This document shows positions 22,804 through 33,870 of a stretch of 64,000 nucleotides of DNA, piece after piece. The stretch is taken from NCBI GenBank assembly GCA_019671005.1, contig CM033752.1:20406969-20470968 (forward strand), given 5' to 3'. Origin of the DNA: Hibiscus mutabilis. Lineage: Eukaryota; Streptophyta; Magnoliopsida; Malvales; Malvaceae. Both the position numbers and the translations under genes were made by a program. How positions within the stretch are numbered: the first letter of the stretch is position 1; the number at the start of each line of letters is the position of its first letter. A model generated the notes under the pieces. The model saw only the letters and a program-made list of their open reading frames with translations, had not been told where the DNA came from and did not search any database.

Positions 22804-24652
22804 ATTAAGGAGATAGATTTTGGGGTTTATGGATTTAATTGAAATAAGGATGAATAATGATGAATTAAGTGTTGTAATATTGTTATCAAGAATGAATTAA
22901 GTTCAATTTCATGTTTAAATACCTAAAACCCAAACTAAAAATTCAATTTCATTTAGGATTTTGGAATTAAGGTCTGATTGAAGAATTAATGGTTCCAATT
23001 GCTTGAATATGATGTTGGATTTGAAATTTCAAGCTTGAATCTTTGAATTTAGTTTGGTGACCAAATTGCCTTGTATAGAAACTATGGAGACTTGATGTTT
23101 GAAATTTAATTTGATTTTGGTTTGGTGTTTTACATGTTCTTAAGTGTTGAACGAATAAAAAAGATGAAGTAAATGGTGTAAGGATCATTTTGGCATGCTT
23201 GTAAAGTTAGGGGACCAATTCGGTTATTAAGGGAAAATAGGGAACTAAAGTGGCAAATCTGAAATTTAAGTGTATACATTGTTTTTAATGTTCTATGCTA
23301 CAGAATGAAGGTTGAAATGTTGAAAATGGACATAAATTCTGAAAGTTGTCATTTTAGTCCCTAAAATGCTAAAAGAGGGAAATGTGAAGTTTTAAGGTTT
23401 GAATGAGTTGTTTGAAGTATTGTTATTTCAATCGAGTATTGAAATAATTTTATGAACTTTATAGAGTGAAATGTGCATGGTATATGGTACTAACATATAC
23501 ATGGAATTGGTATGTGTCATGTAAATAGTATATTTACAAATTCGAATCAAGATCGGGAGCAAAACAAGGTTAAGGGCAAATAAAAAAAGTAAAGTGAATA
23601 TTGTTGCTTACGATTAGAGGGCAAGAAAATCGAGGTGAGTGCATTACAGCTATTTTATTCATATCGAATATGTTTTGAATGCTAGACTTTTAAAGTATAA
23701 TTACTTGATTTTACTAAATTGGTAAAAAGGTACAATTTTATATGAAATATTCTTTACAGTTAAAGAAATATTTTTATGCATAATGGGGTATGAACTGCCC
23801 TATTATGATAGATGGTGATTATATATGTCAATATATATTATATGATCTTTCACAAGTATTAAATTGTACGATGAAATTGCCTAAGTATGTTCTTTAAGAG
23901 ATTGGGTATAAGATGGTATACCATAGGTTTTACAGCTGTTCTGTTCAGTACTTCGGTACTAAAACCGTACTTTGGTATGATGACAACACTTCGGTGTTGT
24001 AGGTATTGTATTTATCTATACTTCGGTACGATGACATCACTTGATGATGTGGGCATACCTTAATATCTCTAAGTTTACTTGGGCTAAATGATTAAAGACG
24101 ACAATGATGACTTGGTTATTTAGTTGTCTGCATGTTTATTTACAATAATTTACGATTTAATTATCGATATGATTTACTATTATTTTATTAAATGTTTTAA
24201 TGTCTCACTAAGTTATACTTAGCATGTGCTAAATTGTACACGTAGGTTGAGCAGCAATAAAGGGGAGTGAGCAAGTTCAACATCATTACTCATGGAGTAT
24301 ATTGCAGGTTATTATAAGTAATTACTCTGACATCATACCTATGTTTTTTGTTTATTAATGGCATGTAATATGTTAAACCTGTTCTATTTTGTAAACTTGG
24401 ATATTACTAGTTTAATATGGATTGTAATAGTAAATAGTCTAAATAGTTTAAAGTATATTAATAAATGTTTTAAACTATATTATTAATCGAGTATTATATT
24501 CGAAATGGGAGATACACAGTTTAAATTAAAGTTCTTTTATATAGGATTTTTTTATTAGAATGATAAAATAAATATTTTTTATTAAATATTGAACAAAAAT
24601 ATTTTAACAGTTTTATAATAATTTTGACTTGTATCTGTGAGGGAGTGTTACA
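22804..24652 (+). mobile_element. Tekay-type LTR remnant C, 5'-truncated
   Basis: Non-coding sequence ending 'ggagtgttaca' at 24652. It has Tekay-LTR features shared with the LTR at 57840-61246 read on its minus strand, notably 'tcactaagttatacttagc' followed by 'cacgtaggttgagcagcaat' (24205-24260). The 5' terminus is not visible; the sequence starts abruptly against Athila LTR at 22804. No pol is attached, so it is a solo or truncated LTR. Minus-strand ORFs (22967, 24521) are incidental. Confidence 0.55.
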
Positions 24653-25138
24653 GTTACAAGAAATGTGATATTTGCATATGGAAAATGGTTTGCTCAAATG
24701 CATATGGGAATAGCAATAAGTAAATGTGTTTAAAAGTGTATATTGGCTATGTGTGACCAGCAAAGAAAAGTATCGAATATAGTTGGCATTCCATAGGGTT
24801 TAAAGTGCACTATAATATGTTAAGTCGATTACCTTGCGGCTCAAGAGTATGCAGTAGGCTACTCGGGCTGGTGGATTGTCGCTTGTGTATGTTGTAGGCT
24901 ACCCAAGTTGATGTTGTACCTTGTGTAGGATTGAGGTGAGACTCTCCGGGTCAAGGTATGGTTTGGTAGAAGTTGTCTACCGGGATATTCGCGTATTCGA
25001 TGTGGTTTTTATAAGGTCACTATAAATGCCAATATATGATAAACAAGTGGGAAACTATATTTTGCATATGGTTGTTATGCATGTCATGTTTTGAAAAGAG
25101 TTTCAGAGGTGTTGGTTTTTATACTCATATTTTTAATG
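24653..25138 (+). mobile_element. Fragment of a second Tekay-type LTR related to element A
   Basis: 'agggtttaaagtgcactataat' at about 24795, with the following 'gcgtattcgatgtgg' and 'caatata' phrases, parallels 5415-5760 in the 5' LTR of Tekay-type element A. Neither end is preserved. It lies between the end of LTR remnant C and a Tat-type LTR end, so it is probably an older layer. Confidence 0.5.
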
Positions 25139-25342
25139 TGTAAAGACCATTTATAAACCGGGGTAAAAGTAGCTTGATGATTAATCTTTGAAAATTAGAG
25201 TGTTTCGTTTAAATTCAATTTTGAAAATCATTTTGGAGTCGCCACTAATCACTTCGAGGTAGACTGGACACCATAAAACAATCAGAGATTCGTTCTTTAA
25301 AATTTGGGATTTGGGAGTAGGTTACGTGTGGGAAAGGATTAG
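25139..25342 (-). mobile_element. Tat-type LTR end (minus strand), left part
   Basis: On the plus strand this reads 'tgtaaagacc' (25139), 'ttttggagtcgccactaatc' (25231-25250), 'gtaggttacgtgtgggaaagg' and 'attag'. That is the reverse complement of the conserved Tat/Ogre end seen at 17760-17863 ('ggtgctaacccttccc', 'gtaaccgac', 'ggtggcgactcc'). The phrase continues after the Athila derivative at 33062 with 'tacctccacaaacacccg'. ATTAG 25338-25342 is the left target duplication of that insertion. Confidence 0.65.
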
Positions 25343-26937
25343 TGATAAGTGTTCAAAACTACTATTTTTATTACCTTTTTACTCATATTATTGTTAGACT
25401 TAAGCTCATATTAGTTGCATAATTAGTCATTCATGCATTAATTCATGTTTCTTTCCACCGTTGAGCTTGATTACATAACTTGGTGATTTTTGTGGAAAAA
25501 GATGTTGCTTTGGTGTATTTTTGTGTGTGTGCATAATCACTTGCCTAAACAAGGCTAGAACCAGTTGCCAGGGCAGTGCATGAAGGAGATGCCAAGCTAG
25601 TTGCTAGGGCAATGCATGAAGGAGACGCCGAGCCAGTTTCCAGGGCAATTGTCGACAAAGAATAAGGTGATATGGTAGTCAAAATTGATGACTAGACAAG
25701 CCCAAGATGACTTGGAGCAAAGCTAAATCCCAAAGGAATTTGATTTCCATGAAGAGATTAAAGAATAATTAAATTCCAAGAAGATATGAGAAGTTCTAGT
25801 AGGAATATACTTATAATAAAGAATTATATTCTTTAAAGATAATTTAATTCCAACTTAACTTCCTCCTCAAAGAAGGACTTTGACCTAGCCCTATAAATAA
25901 GAGGCCATATCGTCAACTTGAAGAGAGAGCAAGAGAGGGGAATTTCGGCAACACCAAAGAGAGCAATAGAGGGGAATTTCGACAACTCCAAGGAGGGCAA
26001 GAGGAGAGAATTTTTGACAAGCATCTAGGGCAAGGAGGATTTCGACAAGCCTCCTTCTTCATCTTTTTCTTTCTTGTTCGATTGGGTTCATGCTAAGGAT
26101 TATTTATCTTGTGTTTCTTTGGAACCTAGCCATGAACTAAATCTATTTGGCTATGGTTATTGTGTTTTGTGGTTGTGAGAAACTAATGGTTTTTGTTTAG
26201 GTAATAAGAGTTTGCACTTTTCTATTCAAGGTTTATTCATTCTTGGTTCTTATTCTTGTTTGTGAATGATTTGGAAGAGGATCTCGTGATCTCATCTATT
26301 TATCTAATATCGGGAGAGTTAGATTCAAGAAACGAATGATTATGATCTTTATTCAATCTATTGATGGTGAAGATTAATCTGGCTTAGGAATAAGTCAAGG
26401 ATTTCAACGGCTAAGAGGAGCGCAAGATTGGTTGTTGTTCACCCTTGATTCACGCAGGGATGTATTATCAAGGCATGCACAAGTAGCTAGAGTTTCGACT
26501 TAGGGATAAGAAGAAACCATTGAAGAACGCTCTGCCGAACCTTGAAGGTTGCTGCCCAGACGCCCAAGTAGTTGCCCAACTAGTCGCCCAGGCAACCATC
26601 GATTAGTTGCCAAGGCAACCCCGTTGTGCAAGTTGCCACGGCAACTAAGTTGCCTGTGCACTCTTTTACCAAGACGATCCAATCGGCTATCACACCTCAA
26701 CTCACGATAACCTAGCTGATCTCTCTCTCATTTGATCTCATCTTTTCTTTTACTTTATTGCTCTCTAGATTAGTTATTAGTTAAACTCCTATAATCCTTT
26801 ATTTGTGTTTTTACTTTTTACAGTGCAAGAGACTAGATTCTTGAAGTGGCACCAATCCCTGTGGAGACGATATCTTTTATACTATAACTTGCGACGTGTA
26901 TACTTGCACAATTGCGTAGCACTTATTACGTGCAACA
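25343..26937 (+). repeat. 5' LTR of Athila derivative A (1595 bp)
   Basis: Starts TGATAAGTGTTC and ends 'acgtgcaaca'. It contains three tandem units of about 35 bp around 'gttgccagggcaatgcatga' (25561-25650), a TATA-like 'cctataaataaga' near 25891, and a cluster of TTGCCNNGGCAA palindromes at 26550-26660, including exact GTTGCC-AA-GGCAAC at 26606-26619 and GTTGCC-AC-GGCAAC at 26632-26645. ORFs at 25833 and 26500 (minus) are LTR shadows. Confidence 0.93.
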
Positions 26938-26943
26938 AGTTTT

Positions 26944-26961
26944 TAGCGCCGTTGCCGGGGA
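26944..26961 (+). other. Primer binding site, tRNA-Asp type
   Basis: TAGCGCCGTTGCCGGGGA differs at one base from TGGCGCCGTTGCCGGGGA, the complement of the tRNA-Asp 3' end used by Athila elements. It lies six bases after the LTR end. Confidence 0.88.
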
Positions 26962-27077
26962 TTGGCAATTGGTGTTAGTTGTTTTTGTTATTGCATTTTT
27001 TTCTTAGTTTTACTAACTTTTCTTTTTATTTGTTTTATCAAAAAAAATAGGTGTGCTACAAGTTAAGGAACATCAAC

Positions 27078-27322
27078 ATGTCAGGAAATAAAAGCCAATT
27101 TATTCGAGAGATGATGTTGGAAGATATGAATCAATCCAATCAAGAGTTTCTTGCACCCTTTGATGATTACCTATACCAACCGAGAAAAGCCTAAAGAACT
27201 TATACCGTGGAAAAATATTGTGCTATGTGTGGAGAACATCATGTGTTTGAAAATTGCTCTCGCATTTTCGGTGCATATAACTACATGGAGGACCATAGAG
27301 GGAACTAGCAGCAAAATTCTTC
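27078..27322 (+). pseudogene. Gag remnant of Athila derivative A
   Basis: ATG 27078 opens a 38-residue frame (MSGNKSQFIRE...) that stops at 27192-27194. In the same frame, CAMCGEHHVFENC at 27219-27257 is an Athila-type gag zinc knuckle. In Athila element B the gag core and knuckle are separated by several hundred bases (38149-38824 and 37912-37950). Here nearly all of the gag core is gone, so a large deletion joins the N-terminus almost to the knuckle. It cannot supply a capsid protein. Confidence 0.75.
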
Positions 27323-28498
27323 ATGGTATGGTCAAAAAGCTCAAAAAAATTTTACCGTAACAATTTTGCCGCGGCAGCAGATATGCCATGGCAATATAGT
27401 CATTTTCAAGAGCATTCCAATTCCTTGGAGGAAACGTTACTAGCTTCCTTGGCTAGACTTGACGGATCAATTGAAGAGATTCGAGAGCTATCAAAATCTA
27501 TGGATATGATGATAGCTCAGTGGGATGCAACCTTAGGGGATTCAGAAGATCAATTGGGGAGATCCACATATGTCATGGATAACATGCACCAACAATTCAT
27601 TCCTAGGGATACTGACGTCCCAAGGAAAGAGGATAAGGAGCAATGCAAAGAAAGCTCTCCGATGTGTGGGGAACAACTAGAACCTCAAAGTCAAGAGGAT
27701 GCCAATGAAAGAGACTGCCCAACACATGATGAGCCTGAACAACAAATTGCCTCGGCAATGATTGAGGAGCCTGAACAGAGAAATACCGCGACAACACTCA
27801 GTGAAGCTGAGAACAACAATACTACAGCAAATTCTGAGGAACCTGATGCCCATAAGGTTACAACATTGATGTTGAAGCAGGAATCTGTAGATTGCTCTCA
27901 TCTACAATTGCCACGGCAATTACACGACCACATGCAAGATCAACGAGATGATAATACTTTGCCAATGGAATATGAGCAGGTAATGGTTAAACCTTTCGAA
28001 TTCTTTAAAAGCTCACCTCGTCCATTGCAGGTATGTCTTGAGGAACCGAGGTTGGTAGATTTGAAGCCATCGAAATCTCTACTGATGGAGATGTTTGAGA
28101 GGCCAAAAGAAAACGGTGTTTGGATTCGTGAAGCTTTTCAGAAAATTGGTTCTTCCCTTGACTTACAGCAAATTTTGGCAACTGATTGCCACGAAAATTG
28201 GCTTGAGCAGCAATTGCCACGACAACAAAGGCTACATCCAACCATGATAGAAGTCGACAAGAATGAGGTAATTGAATGGTTGAGAATGGATATAATTTTT
28301 CCTATTAATATATTTGTGCCTTCAGGAATAGTAGCAAGGTGGAGAGTATACATGGACTACAAGCGAACAAAGAAGAAAGAAACCTCCACCATGGTAACGC
28401 AAAAGGGAGTAGTGACAAGCACATTGGCCAAACTCTTTTTGGGCAATATTGTCACCCGATGGAGGGTGCGGATGGACTGTAAGAAGTATCGAAAATGA
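27323..28498 (+). pseudogene. 391-residue ORF: gag/protease linker fused to RT N-terminal fragments (Athila derivative A)
   Basis: Open for 391 residues in a different frame from the gag start. The first part (LEETLLASLARLDGSIEEI ...) resembles the variable segment after the Athila zinc knuckle. The middle is rich in Glu, Gln, Asn and Thr, with 'LPRQ' phrases encoded by TTGCC..GGCAA copies (27907-27920, 28209 on). No protease active-site motif is visible. From about 28239, DKNEVIEWLRMDIIFPI and two copies of RWRVxMDxK (about 28338 and 28460) correspond to RT fingers sequence, the second copy being a short internal duplication. It ends before the RT palm. Its length may be chance preservation; I know of no function. 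Confidence 0.6.
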
Positions 28499-29082
28499 CC
28501 ATCCTCAAGTTTTCTCAGATATGCACTAACATTAGAAGATGCATGATGGCACTCTTTTCAGACATGGTCGAAGACTTTCTTGAGATCTTCATGGATGATT
28601 TTTTCCGTTTTTGGTAATGACTTCGATAGTTGCCTCGGTAATTTAGAGAATGTGTTGGCAAGATGTGAAGAAAACAATTTAGTCCTTAATTGGGAGAAGT
28701 GCCATTTTATGGTAGATGAAGGAATAGTGCTCGGCCACAAGATTTCATCCAAGGGAATTGAAGTAGACAAAGCCAAGGTGGACGTGATCGAGAGATTACC
28801 CCACCAAGATAAAGTCTTCCATTTTAATGATTCTTGCACCCAAGCATTCGAAACCCTAAAGGAAAAGCTTGCCTCGGCACCCATTGTCGTTCGACCAGAT
28901 TGGACGCTACCTTTTGAGCTCATGTGTGATGCAAGTGATTTCGCGGTAGGAGCAGTCCTAGGCCAATGCAAAGGAAAGGAACAGAAAATCAAGTGGCCGA
29001 TCACTTATCACGTTTAGAACGCAATAGGGAGGAGGACGCGGATTTAGAGATATGCAATGCATTCCCGGATGAACAACTTTTA
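28499..29082 (+). pseudogene. RT palm and RNase H fragments of Athila derivative A
   Basis: Resumes with MMALFSDMVEDFLEIFMDDF around 28543-28602, carrying the FMDD active site, then a +1 shift, NLVLNWEKCHFMVDEGIVLG, and DASDFAVGAVLGQ at about 28930-28968. Compared with element B, the segment between the fingers and FMDD, part of the connection domain, and most of RNase H (from GAVLGQ to GTENQVADHLSRLE, about 28980-29020, in another frame) are missing. At least three internal deletions have occurred, so no enzyme can be made. Confidence 0.8.
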
Positions 29083-29465
29083 GTTGCCTCGGCAACCATG
29101 GATGTGCACGCCTCGGCAACCCTTGACGCCTTGGCAACCATGGATGCGCATACCTCAGCAACCCTCGATGCCGCAGCAGCTCTTGACGCGCACGCCTCGG
29201 AAAACTCCAGACGTGCACGCCTCGACAACCCTTGATGCCGCAGCAACCCTTGACGCCTCGGCAACCATGGATGCGCATGCCTCGGCAACCCTCGACGCCG
29301 CAGCAGCTCTTGACGCGCATGCCTCGGTAACTCCGGACGTGCATGCCTCGGCAACCATGGATGCGCATGCCTCAGCAACCCTCGACGCCGCAGTAGCTCT
29401 AGACACACACGACTCGGCAATCTTGATAGCAGTCACCACGGCAGCACATGCCTCGGCAATACCCT
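29083..29465 (+). repeat. In-frame alanine-rich minisatellite between RNase H and integrase
   Basis: Tandem units built on 'gcctcggcaacc' followed by 'atggatgcgcatgcc' or 'ctcgacgccgcagcagctc' encode repeats such as SATMDAHASATLDAAAALDA for about 125 residues. In element B the same place reads EKLFIVIATPWYGDF without any array; here DEQLLVASAT is followed by the array and then IPWYADLVNFLVCG. The first unit is GTTGCCTCGGCAAC (29083-29096). The array starts in one frame and continues in another after one extra A near 29200 ('cggaaaactcc' against 'cggtaactcc'). It is GC-rich, unlike the rest of the window. Confidence 0.9.
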
Positions 29466-30200
29466 GGTACGCGGATTTAGTTAATTTCCTTGTTTGTGGT
29501 ATTTTACCTTATGGCCTTACTCACCAAGGGAAGAAACGGTTCTGCCATGATGCTAAGCATTACTTTTGGGACGAGCCTCTTTTGTTTAAATAATGTGCAG
29601 ATCAGGTTATACGCCGATGTGTCCCTGAAGAGGAGCAACAGAATGTACTTCGACAATGCCCTTCTTTACCCTATGGAGGACATTTTGGAAGAACTCGTAC
29701 CGCGGCCAAAATTTTTCAATCCGGTTTGTATTGGCCAACATTGTACAAAGATTCCTGAGAGTTTTACAAGCAATCTGATCGTTGCCAGAGGACGGGCAAT
29801 ATCACCTACAAACCAATGGGCAATCAAGACCGTGAATATGGATTAGGAAAGTGCTGGACAAAAGCGTTTGTTGTACCTCAACGAGATAGAAAAATTCCGT
29901 GCACTCACCTATAACAATGCACAAATCTATAAGGAGAAAACAAAGCAATGGCACGACAAGAAACTATTGCCGCGAAAATTCATGCCAGGGCAACTAGTTC
30001 TCTTATTCAATACTAAAACTTTTCCCGGGAAAACTAAAATCAAGATGGTCGGGACTATTCGAAGTTGTCAAACCATTCTATCATGGTGTCGTGATAACCA
30101 AGTCCATTACCGATGAACATGAATTCAAAGTTAACGGACAAAGATTGAAGCACTACAACGGTGCCCATGTAGAACGAAACAAAGAAGTTGACACCTTAGG
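29466..30200 (+). pseudogene. Integrase remnant of Athila derivative A
   Basis: PWYADLVNFLVCG, then a stop at about 29590, DQVIRRCVPEEEQQ (29607 on), GGHFG and IFQSGLYWPTLY match the zinc-binding N-terminus of Athila integrases. The catalytic core is mostly absent: GNITYKPMGNQ (about 29797) is followed closely by C-terminal pieces (ARQETI, PRKFMPGQLVLLF). Stops and shifts are frequent. ORFs at 29490 and 29868 are parts of this remnant. No catalytic Asp/Glu triad could be assembled. Confidence 0.75.
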
Positions 30201-31460
30201 AGATGCATGAGCATGCTCTCCTTTCGATATTTTATTTTTCTTTTTCTTTTTTCTTTTTCTTTTTTTTTCTTTTGAACTATTTTTTCTTTCTATTATTTTC
30301 GGTTATTATTTCTCTTTATTTATTTTTGGAATTTTTAGGAGATATTTTATTTTTCTTCATTATCTTTAGTTTCCAGGTTTTCTTTTCCACAACAAGACTC
30401 ACAACCACCATGCTAAGGAAATTCACTGCCGACTACTTGCCACAGCAACCACAACAGAAACTGGCGATGCCCAGGCAACAACAATGGCTTCAGCAACTAC
30501 TGATGCCCCTGCAAGTGAACCAGCATCGGCAAATATGGATCAAATCAAAGCAATGCTATTCACGCGGTACCAGCATTCAACCACCGACTGAAAAATGAAT
30601 CAAGCAAACGACACGAAAAAAACTTATCACTCGAGGTGACGACCTCTTCGACTAACTCATTTCATTTAGTTTCTTTTAAATTTTGTTTCACTCTTACATG
30701 CATTGAGGACAATGCTTATCTCGAGTTTGGGGGGTGTTGGTTTCTATTTAGCTTCATGTTTAGTTGCATTCATTTTTAGCAATCACATATAGGTTGCATG
30801 TGTTACTTGCCATTCCTTTAATTGGATTTAATTGCTTAAGACTTGTTGAATATCCAATGATGAATTTTTGCCACTGCATTTAATTGAAAGAACCTTTAAT
30901 TTTAGGATTGCATGAAAATAACTTAGAATTTTACTATGATGTTGAATTTTTTTACACGGTTGTGGGTTGTTGATTGAAAGAAACTTAGTGAACTTAGGTT
31001 GCTTAAAATTTGGGTAAATTTAAGATTGAAAATTAAAAGTTAATTTCTTACTAGAGGTGCCCAAAACTGGCTCTAGTAGTAAATGCACTTTCTTGCTAGA
31101 GGTGCCTGAAACTGGCTCTAGTAGTTAATGCACATTAAAGAATCGCTAGAGGTGCCCGAAATTGGCTCTAGTGAAAATAAAAATAAATGCCCCATTAATT
31201 AAATTGATAAAAGCCTATTGTGAACATAGAATCTTGAAAATCAACTTGTACACAACTACGCACACATATTGTCACGAGCATTATAGTTTTGTTCCGGGTA
31301 ATTTTTGTGCTATCCGAAAAATTAAAAGGTGATCATGCTTTGTGCCACGGTTCCTAGGTTTGAATTCAAGTTTGAAGCATGTCTTTATTGATTAAAGTCT
31401 TGGCAGGTAATTGTTAGTTTGCATTGCTTGAGGACAAGCAATAGTTCGAGTTTGGGGGTG
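30201..31460 (+). other. 3' non-coding region of Athila derivative A, with two PPT-like tracts
   Basis: Contains a T-rich run (30230-30300), a short stretch with more TTGCC/GGCAAC copies (30430-30500), and 'gaggacaatgcttatctcgagtttggggggtg' (about 30705-30736), which resembles the true tract before the LTR ('gaggacaagcaatagttcgagtttgggggtg', 31431-31460). Three copies of 'gctagaggtgcc(c/t)gaaactggctctag' lie at about 31052-31170. No coding motif is present. Confidence 0.65.
31448..31460 (+). other. Polypurine tract of Athila derivative A
   Basis: 'cgagtttgggggtg' directly precedes the 3' LTR start TGATAAGTG at 31461. Confidence 0.85.
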
Positions 31461-33056
31461 TGATAAGTGTTCAAAAGTACTATTTTTATTACCCTTTTTA
31501 CTCATATTATTGTTAGACTTAAGCTCATATTAGTTGCATAATTAGTCATTCATGCATTAATTCATGTTTCTTTCCACCGTTGAGCTTGATTACATAACTT
31601 GGTGATTTTTGTGGAAAAAGATGTTGCTTTGGTGTGTCTTTGTGTGTGTGCATAATCACTTGCCTAAACAAGGCTAGAACCAATTGCCAGGGCAGTGCAT
31701 GAAGGAGATGTCGAGCTAGTTGCCAGGGCAATGCATGAAGGAGACGCCGAGCCAGTTGCCAGGGCAATTGTCGACAAAAAATAAGGTGATATGGTAGTCA
31801 AAATTGATGACTAGACAAGCCCAAGATGATGTGGAGCAAAGCTAAATCCCAAAGGAATTTGATTTCCATGAAGAGATTAAAGAAGAATTAAATTCCAAGA
31901 AGATAGGAGAAGTTCTAGTAGGAATATAATTATAATAAAGAATTATATTCTTTAAATATAATTTAATTCCAGCTTAACTTCCTTTTCAAATAAGGACTTT
32001 GACCTGGCCCTATAAATAAGAGGCCATATCGTCAACTTGAAGAGAGAGCAAGAGAGGGGAATTTCGACAACACCAAAGAGAGCAAGATAGGGGAATTTCG
32101 ACAACTCCAAGGAGGGCAAGAGGAGAGAATTTTTTACAAGCATCTAGGGCAAGGAGGATTTCGACAAGCCTCCTTCTTCATCTTTTTCTTTCTTGTTCGA
32201 TTGGGTTCATGCTAGGGATTATTTATCTTGTGTTTCTTTGGAACCTAGCCATGAACTAAATCTATTTGGCTATGGTTATTCTGTTTTGTGGTTGTGAGAA
32301 ACTATTGGTTTTTGTTTAGGTAATAAGAGTTTGCACTTTTCTATTTAAGGTTTATTCATTCTTGGTTCTTATTCTTGTTTGTGAGTGATTTGGAAGAGGA
32401 TCTCGTGATTTCATCTATTTATCTAATATCAGGAGAGTTATATTCAAGAAACGAATGATTATGATCTTTATTCAATCTATTGATGGTGAAGATTAATCCG
32501 GCTTAGGAATAAGTCAAGTATTTCAACGGCTAAGAGGAGCGCAAGATTGGTTGTTGTTCACCCTTGATTCATGCAGGGATGTATTATCAAGGCATGCACA
32601 AGTAGCTAGAGTTTCGACTTAGGGATAAGAAGAAACCATTGAAGAACGCTCTGCCAAACCTTGAAGGTTGCTGCCCAGACGCCCAAGTAGTTGCCCAACT
32701 AGTCGCCTAGGCAACCATCGATTAGTTGCCAAGGCAACCCCGTTGTGCAAGTTGCCACGGCAACTGAGTTGCCCGTGCACTCTTTTACCAAGACGATCCA
32801 ATCGGCTATCACACCTCAACTCACGATAACATGGTCTATCTCTCTCTCATTTGATCTCATCTTTTCTTTTACTTTATTGCTCTCTAGATTAGTTATTAGT
32901 TAAACTCCTATAATCCTTTATTTGTGTTTTTACTTTTTACAGTGCAAGAGACTAGATTCTTGAAGTGGCATCAATCCCTGTGGAGACGATATCTTTTATA
33001 CTATAACTTGCAACATGTATACTTGCACAATTGCGTAGCACTTATTACGCGCAACA
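31461..33056 (+). repeat. 3' LTR of Athila derivative A (1596 bp)
   Basis: Matches 25343-26937 along its length with scattered substitutions. The three 'gttgccagggcaatgcatga' units are at 31683-31768, and two of them are less mutated than in the 5' LTR. It ends 'acgcgcaaca' and is followed by the target duplication ATTAG (33057-33061). Minus ORFs at 31546, 31952 and 32619 are shadows. Confidence 0.93.
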
Positions 33057-33061
33057 ATTAG

Positions 33062-33870
33062 TACCTCCACAAACACCCGTTATCGATACCTTTGATTTTA
33101 CGTGGCATTTTGGCATTTCGAATAATATTTTGAATTTAATTTAACCCTTAATTATTAACTGGGTTTAAATTCCAAATAGAGATATTCCTTTTATAAGGGA
33201 ATTTATTTTTTTATCCGAATATGAGATTAAAAGTACCCTTGTACGTTCAGGGCACCCCTATTCATATTCAAAATATATGTTCAACATAAAAGATTTTTAA
33301 TGCATGGCCACTTTATTGTCTTTTTTAGTTTATGTTCTAACTTAAAAATGTTTTAATTAATTATGTGTCATTTAATTTGAAGGCTTACATGAGATAACAC
33401 CCAATTGCTTGAGCACCATCCATATTTAAGCCCCTAAATTATGGATAATATTCCAAGTTCAATTAATTAATCTAATTGTTTAAGTTTTAATCCTAATTAA
33501 GGCTCTAATTAATTAACTAAATTAATTATCATCTTCTAGGTTATAACAAATATTATTTGTTCTATTTCAAAAGTTTATGTTGAATAACACCCAATTACTT
33601 TAGGGTACCATTCAAATTAAAACTTCTAAATTTCCCAATAATACTTGTTAAGTTGCTACAATTATCTATCCTATTTAAATTATTATATCCTAGTAGGAAC
33701 ATAATATTAAGGCTCTACATAATTAATATTTAAATCTAAATAATTAAAATTGTCTAACAATTATACTATATGATTAATTAAAAGCATGCATCATTCATAC
33801 AAATTAAAAAATTAAATTAATTAAACATGGCTAAATTGCAAAGAAAATAAAGTTTCAATTAATAAAAAGG
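33062..33870 (-). mobile_element. Probable continuation of the minus-strand Tat-type LTR
   Basis: 'tacctccacaaacacccgttatcgatacc' continues the Tat-type phrase interrupted at 25342; element A read in reverse has 'caccccctacgcccaaaattggtatc'. The rest is AT-rich and holds a diverged direct repeat, 'ataacacccaattgcttgag' (33394) and 'ataacacccaattactttag' (33584). I could not find the far LTR terminus, so the right limit is a guess. Confidence 0.4.

Larger units (their letters stand above)
25343..33056 (+). mobile_element. Athila-type non-autonomous derivative A, complete, with TSD ATTAG
   Basis: A 7714-bp LTR element with LTRs of 1595 and 1596 bp, a tRNA-Asp-type primer site, a polypurine tract and perfect 5-bp flanks ATTAG (25338-25342, 33057-33061). 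The internal 4.5 kb keeps recognisable but heavily deleted Athila gag, RT, RNase H and integrase pieces in changing frames. It inserted into a minus-strand Tat-type LTR. I counted 12 differences in the first roughly 390 aligned LTR bases (about 3%), so it is fairly young for such a broken element. It probably moved with proteins from an intact relative. Confidence 0.93.

Noticed and set aside
28958..29439. Minus-strand Arg/Gly/His-rich ORFs of 94-139 residues
   Set aside because: Antisense shadows of the alanine-coding minisatellite; three frames are open only because the repeat units contain no stop.
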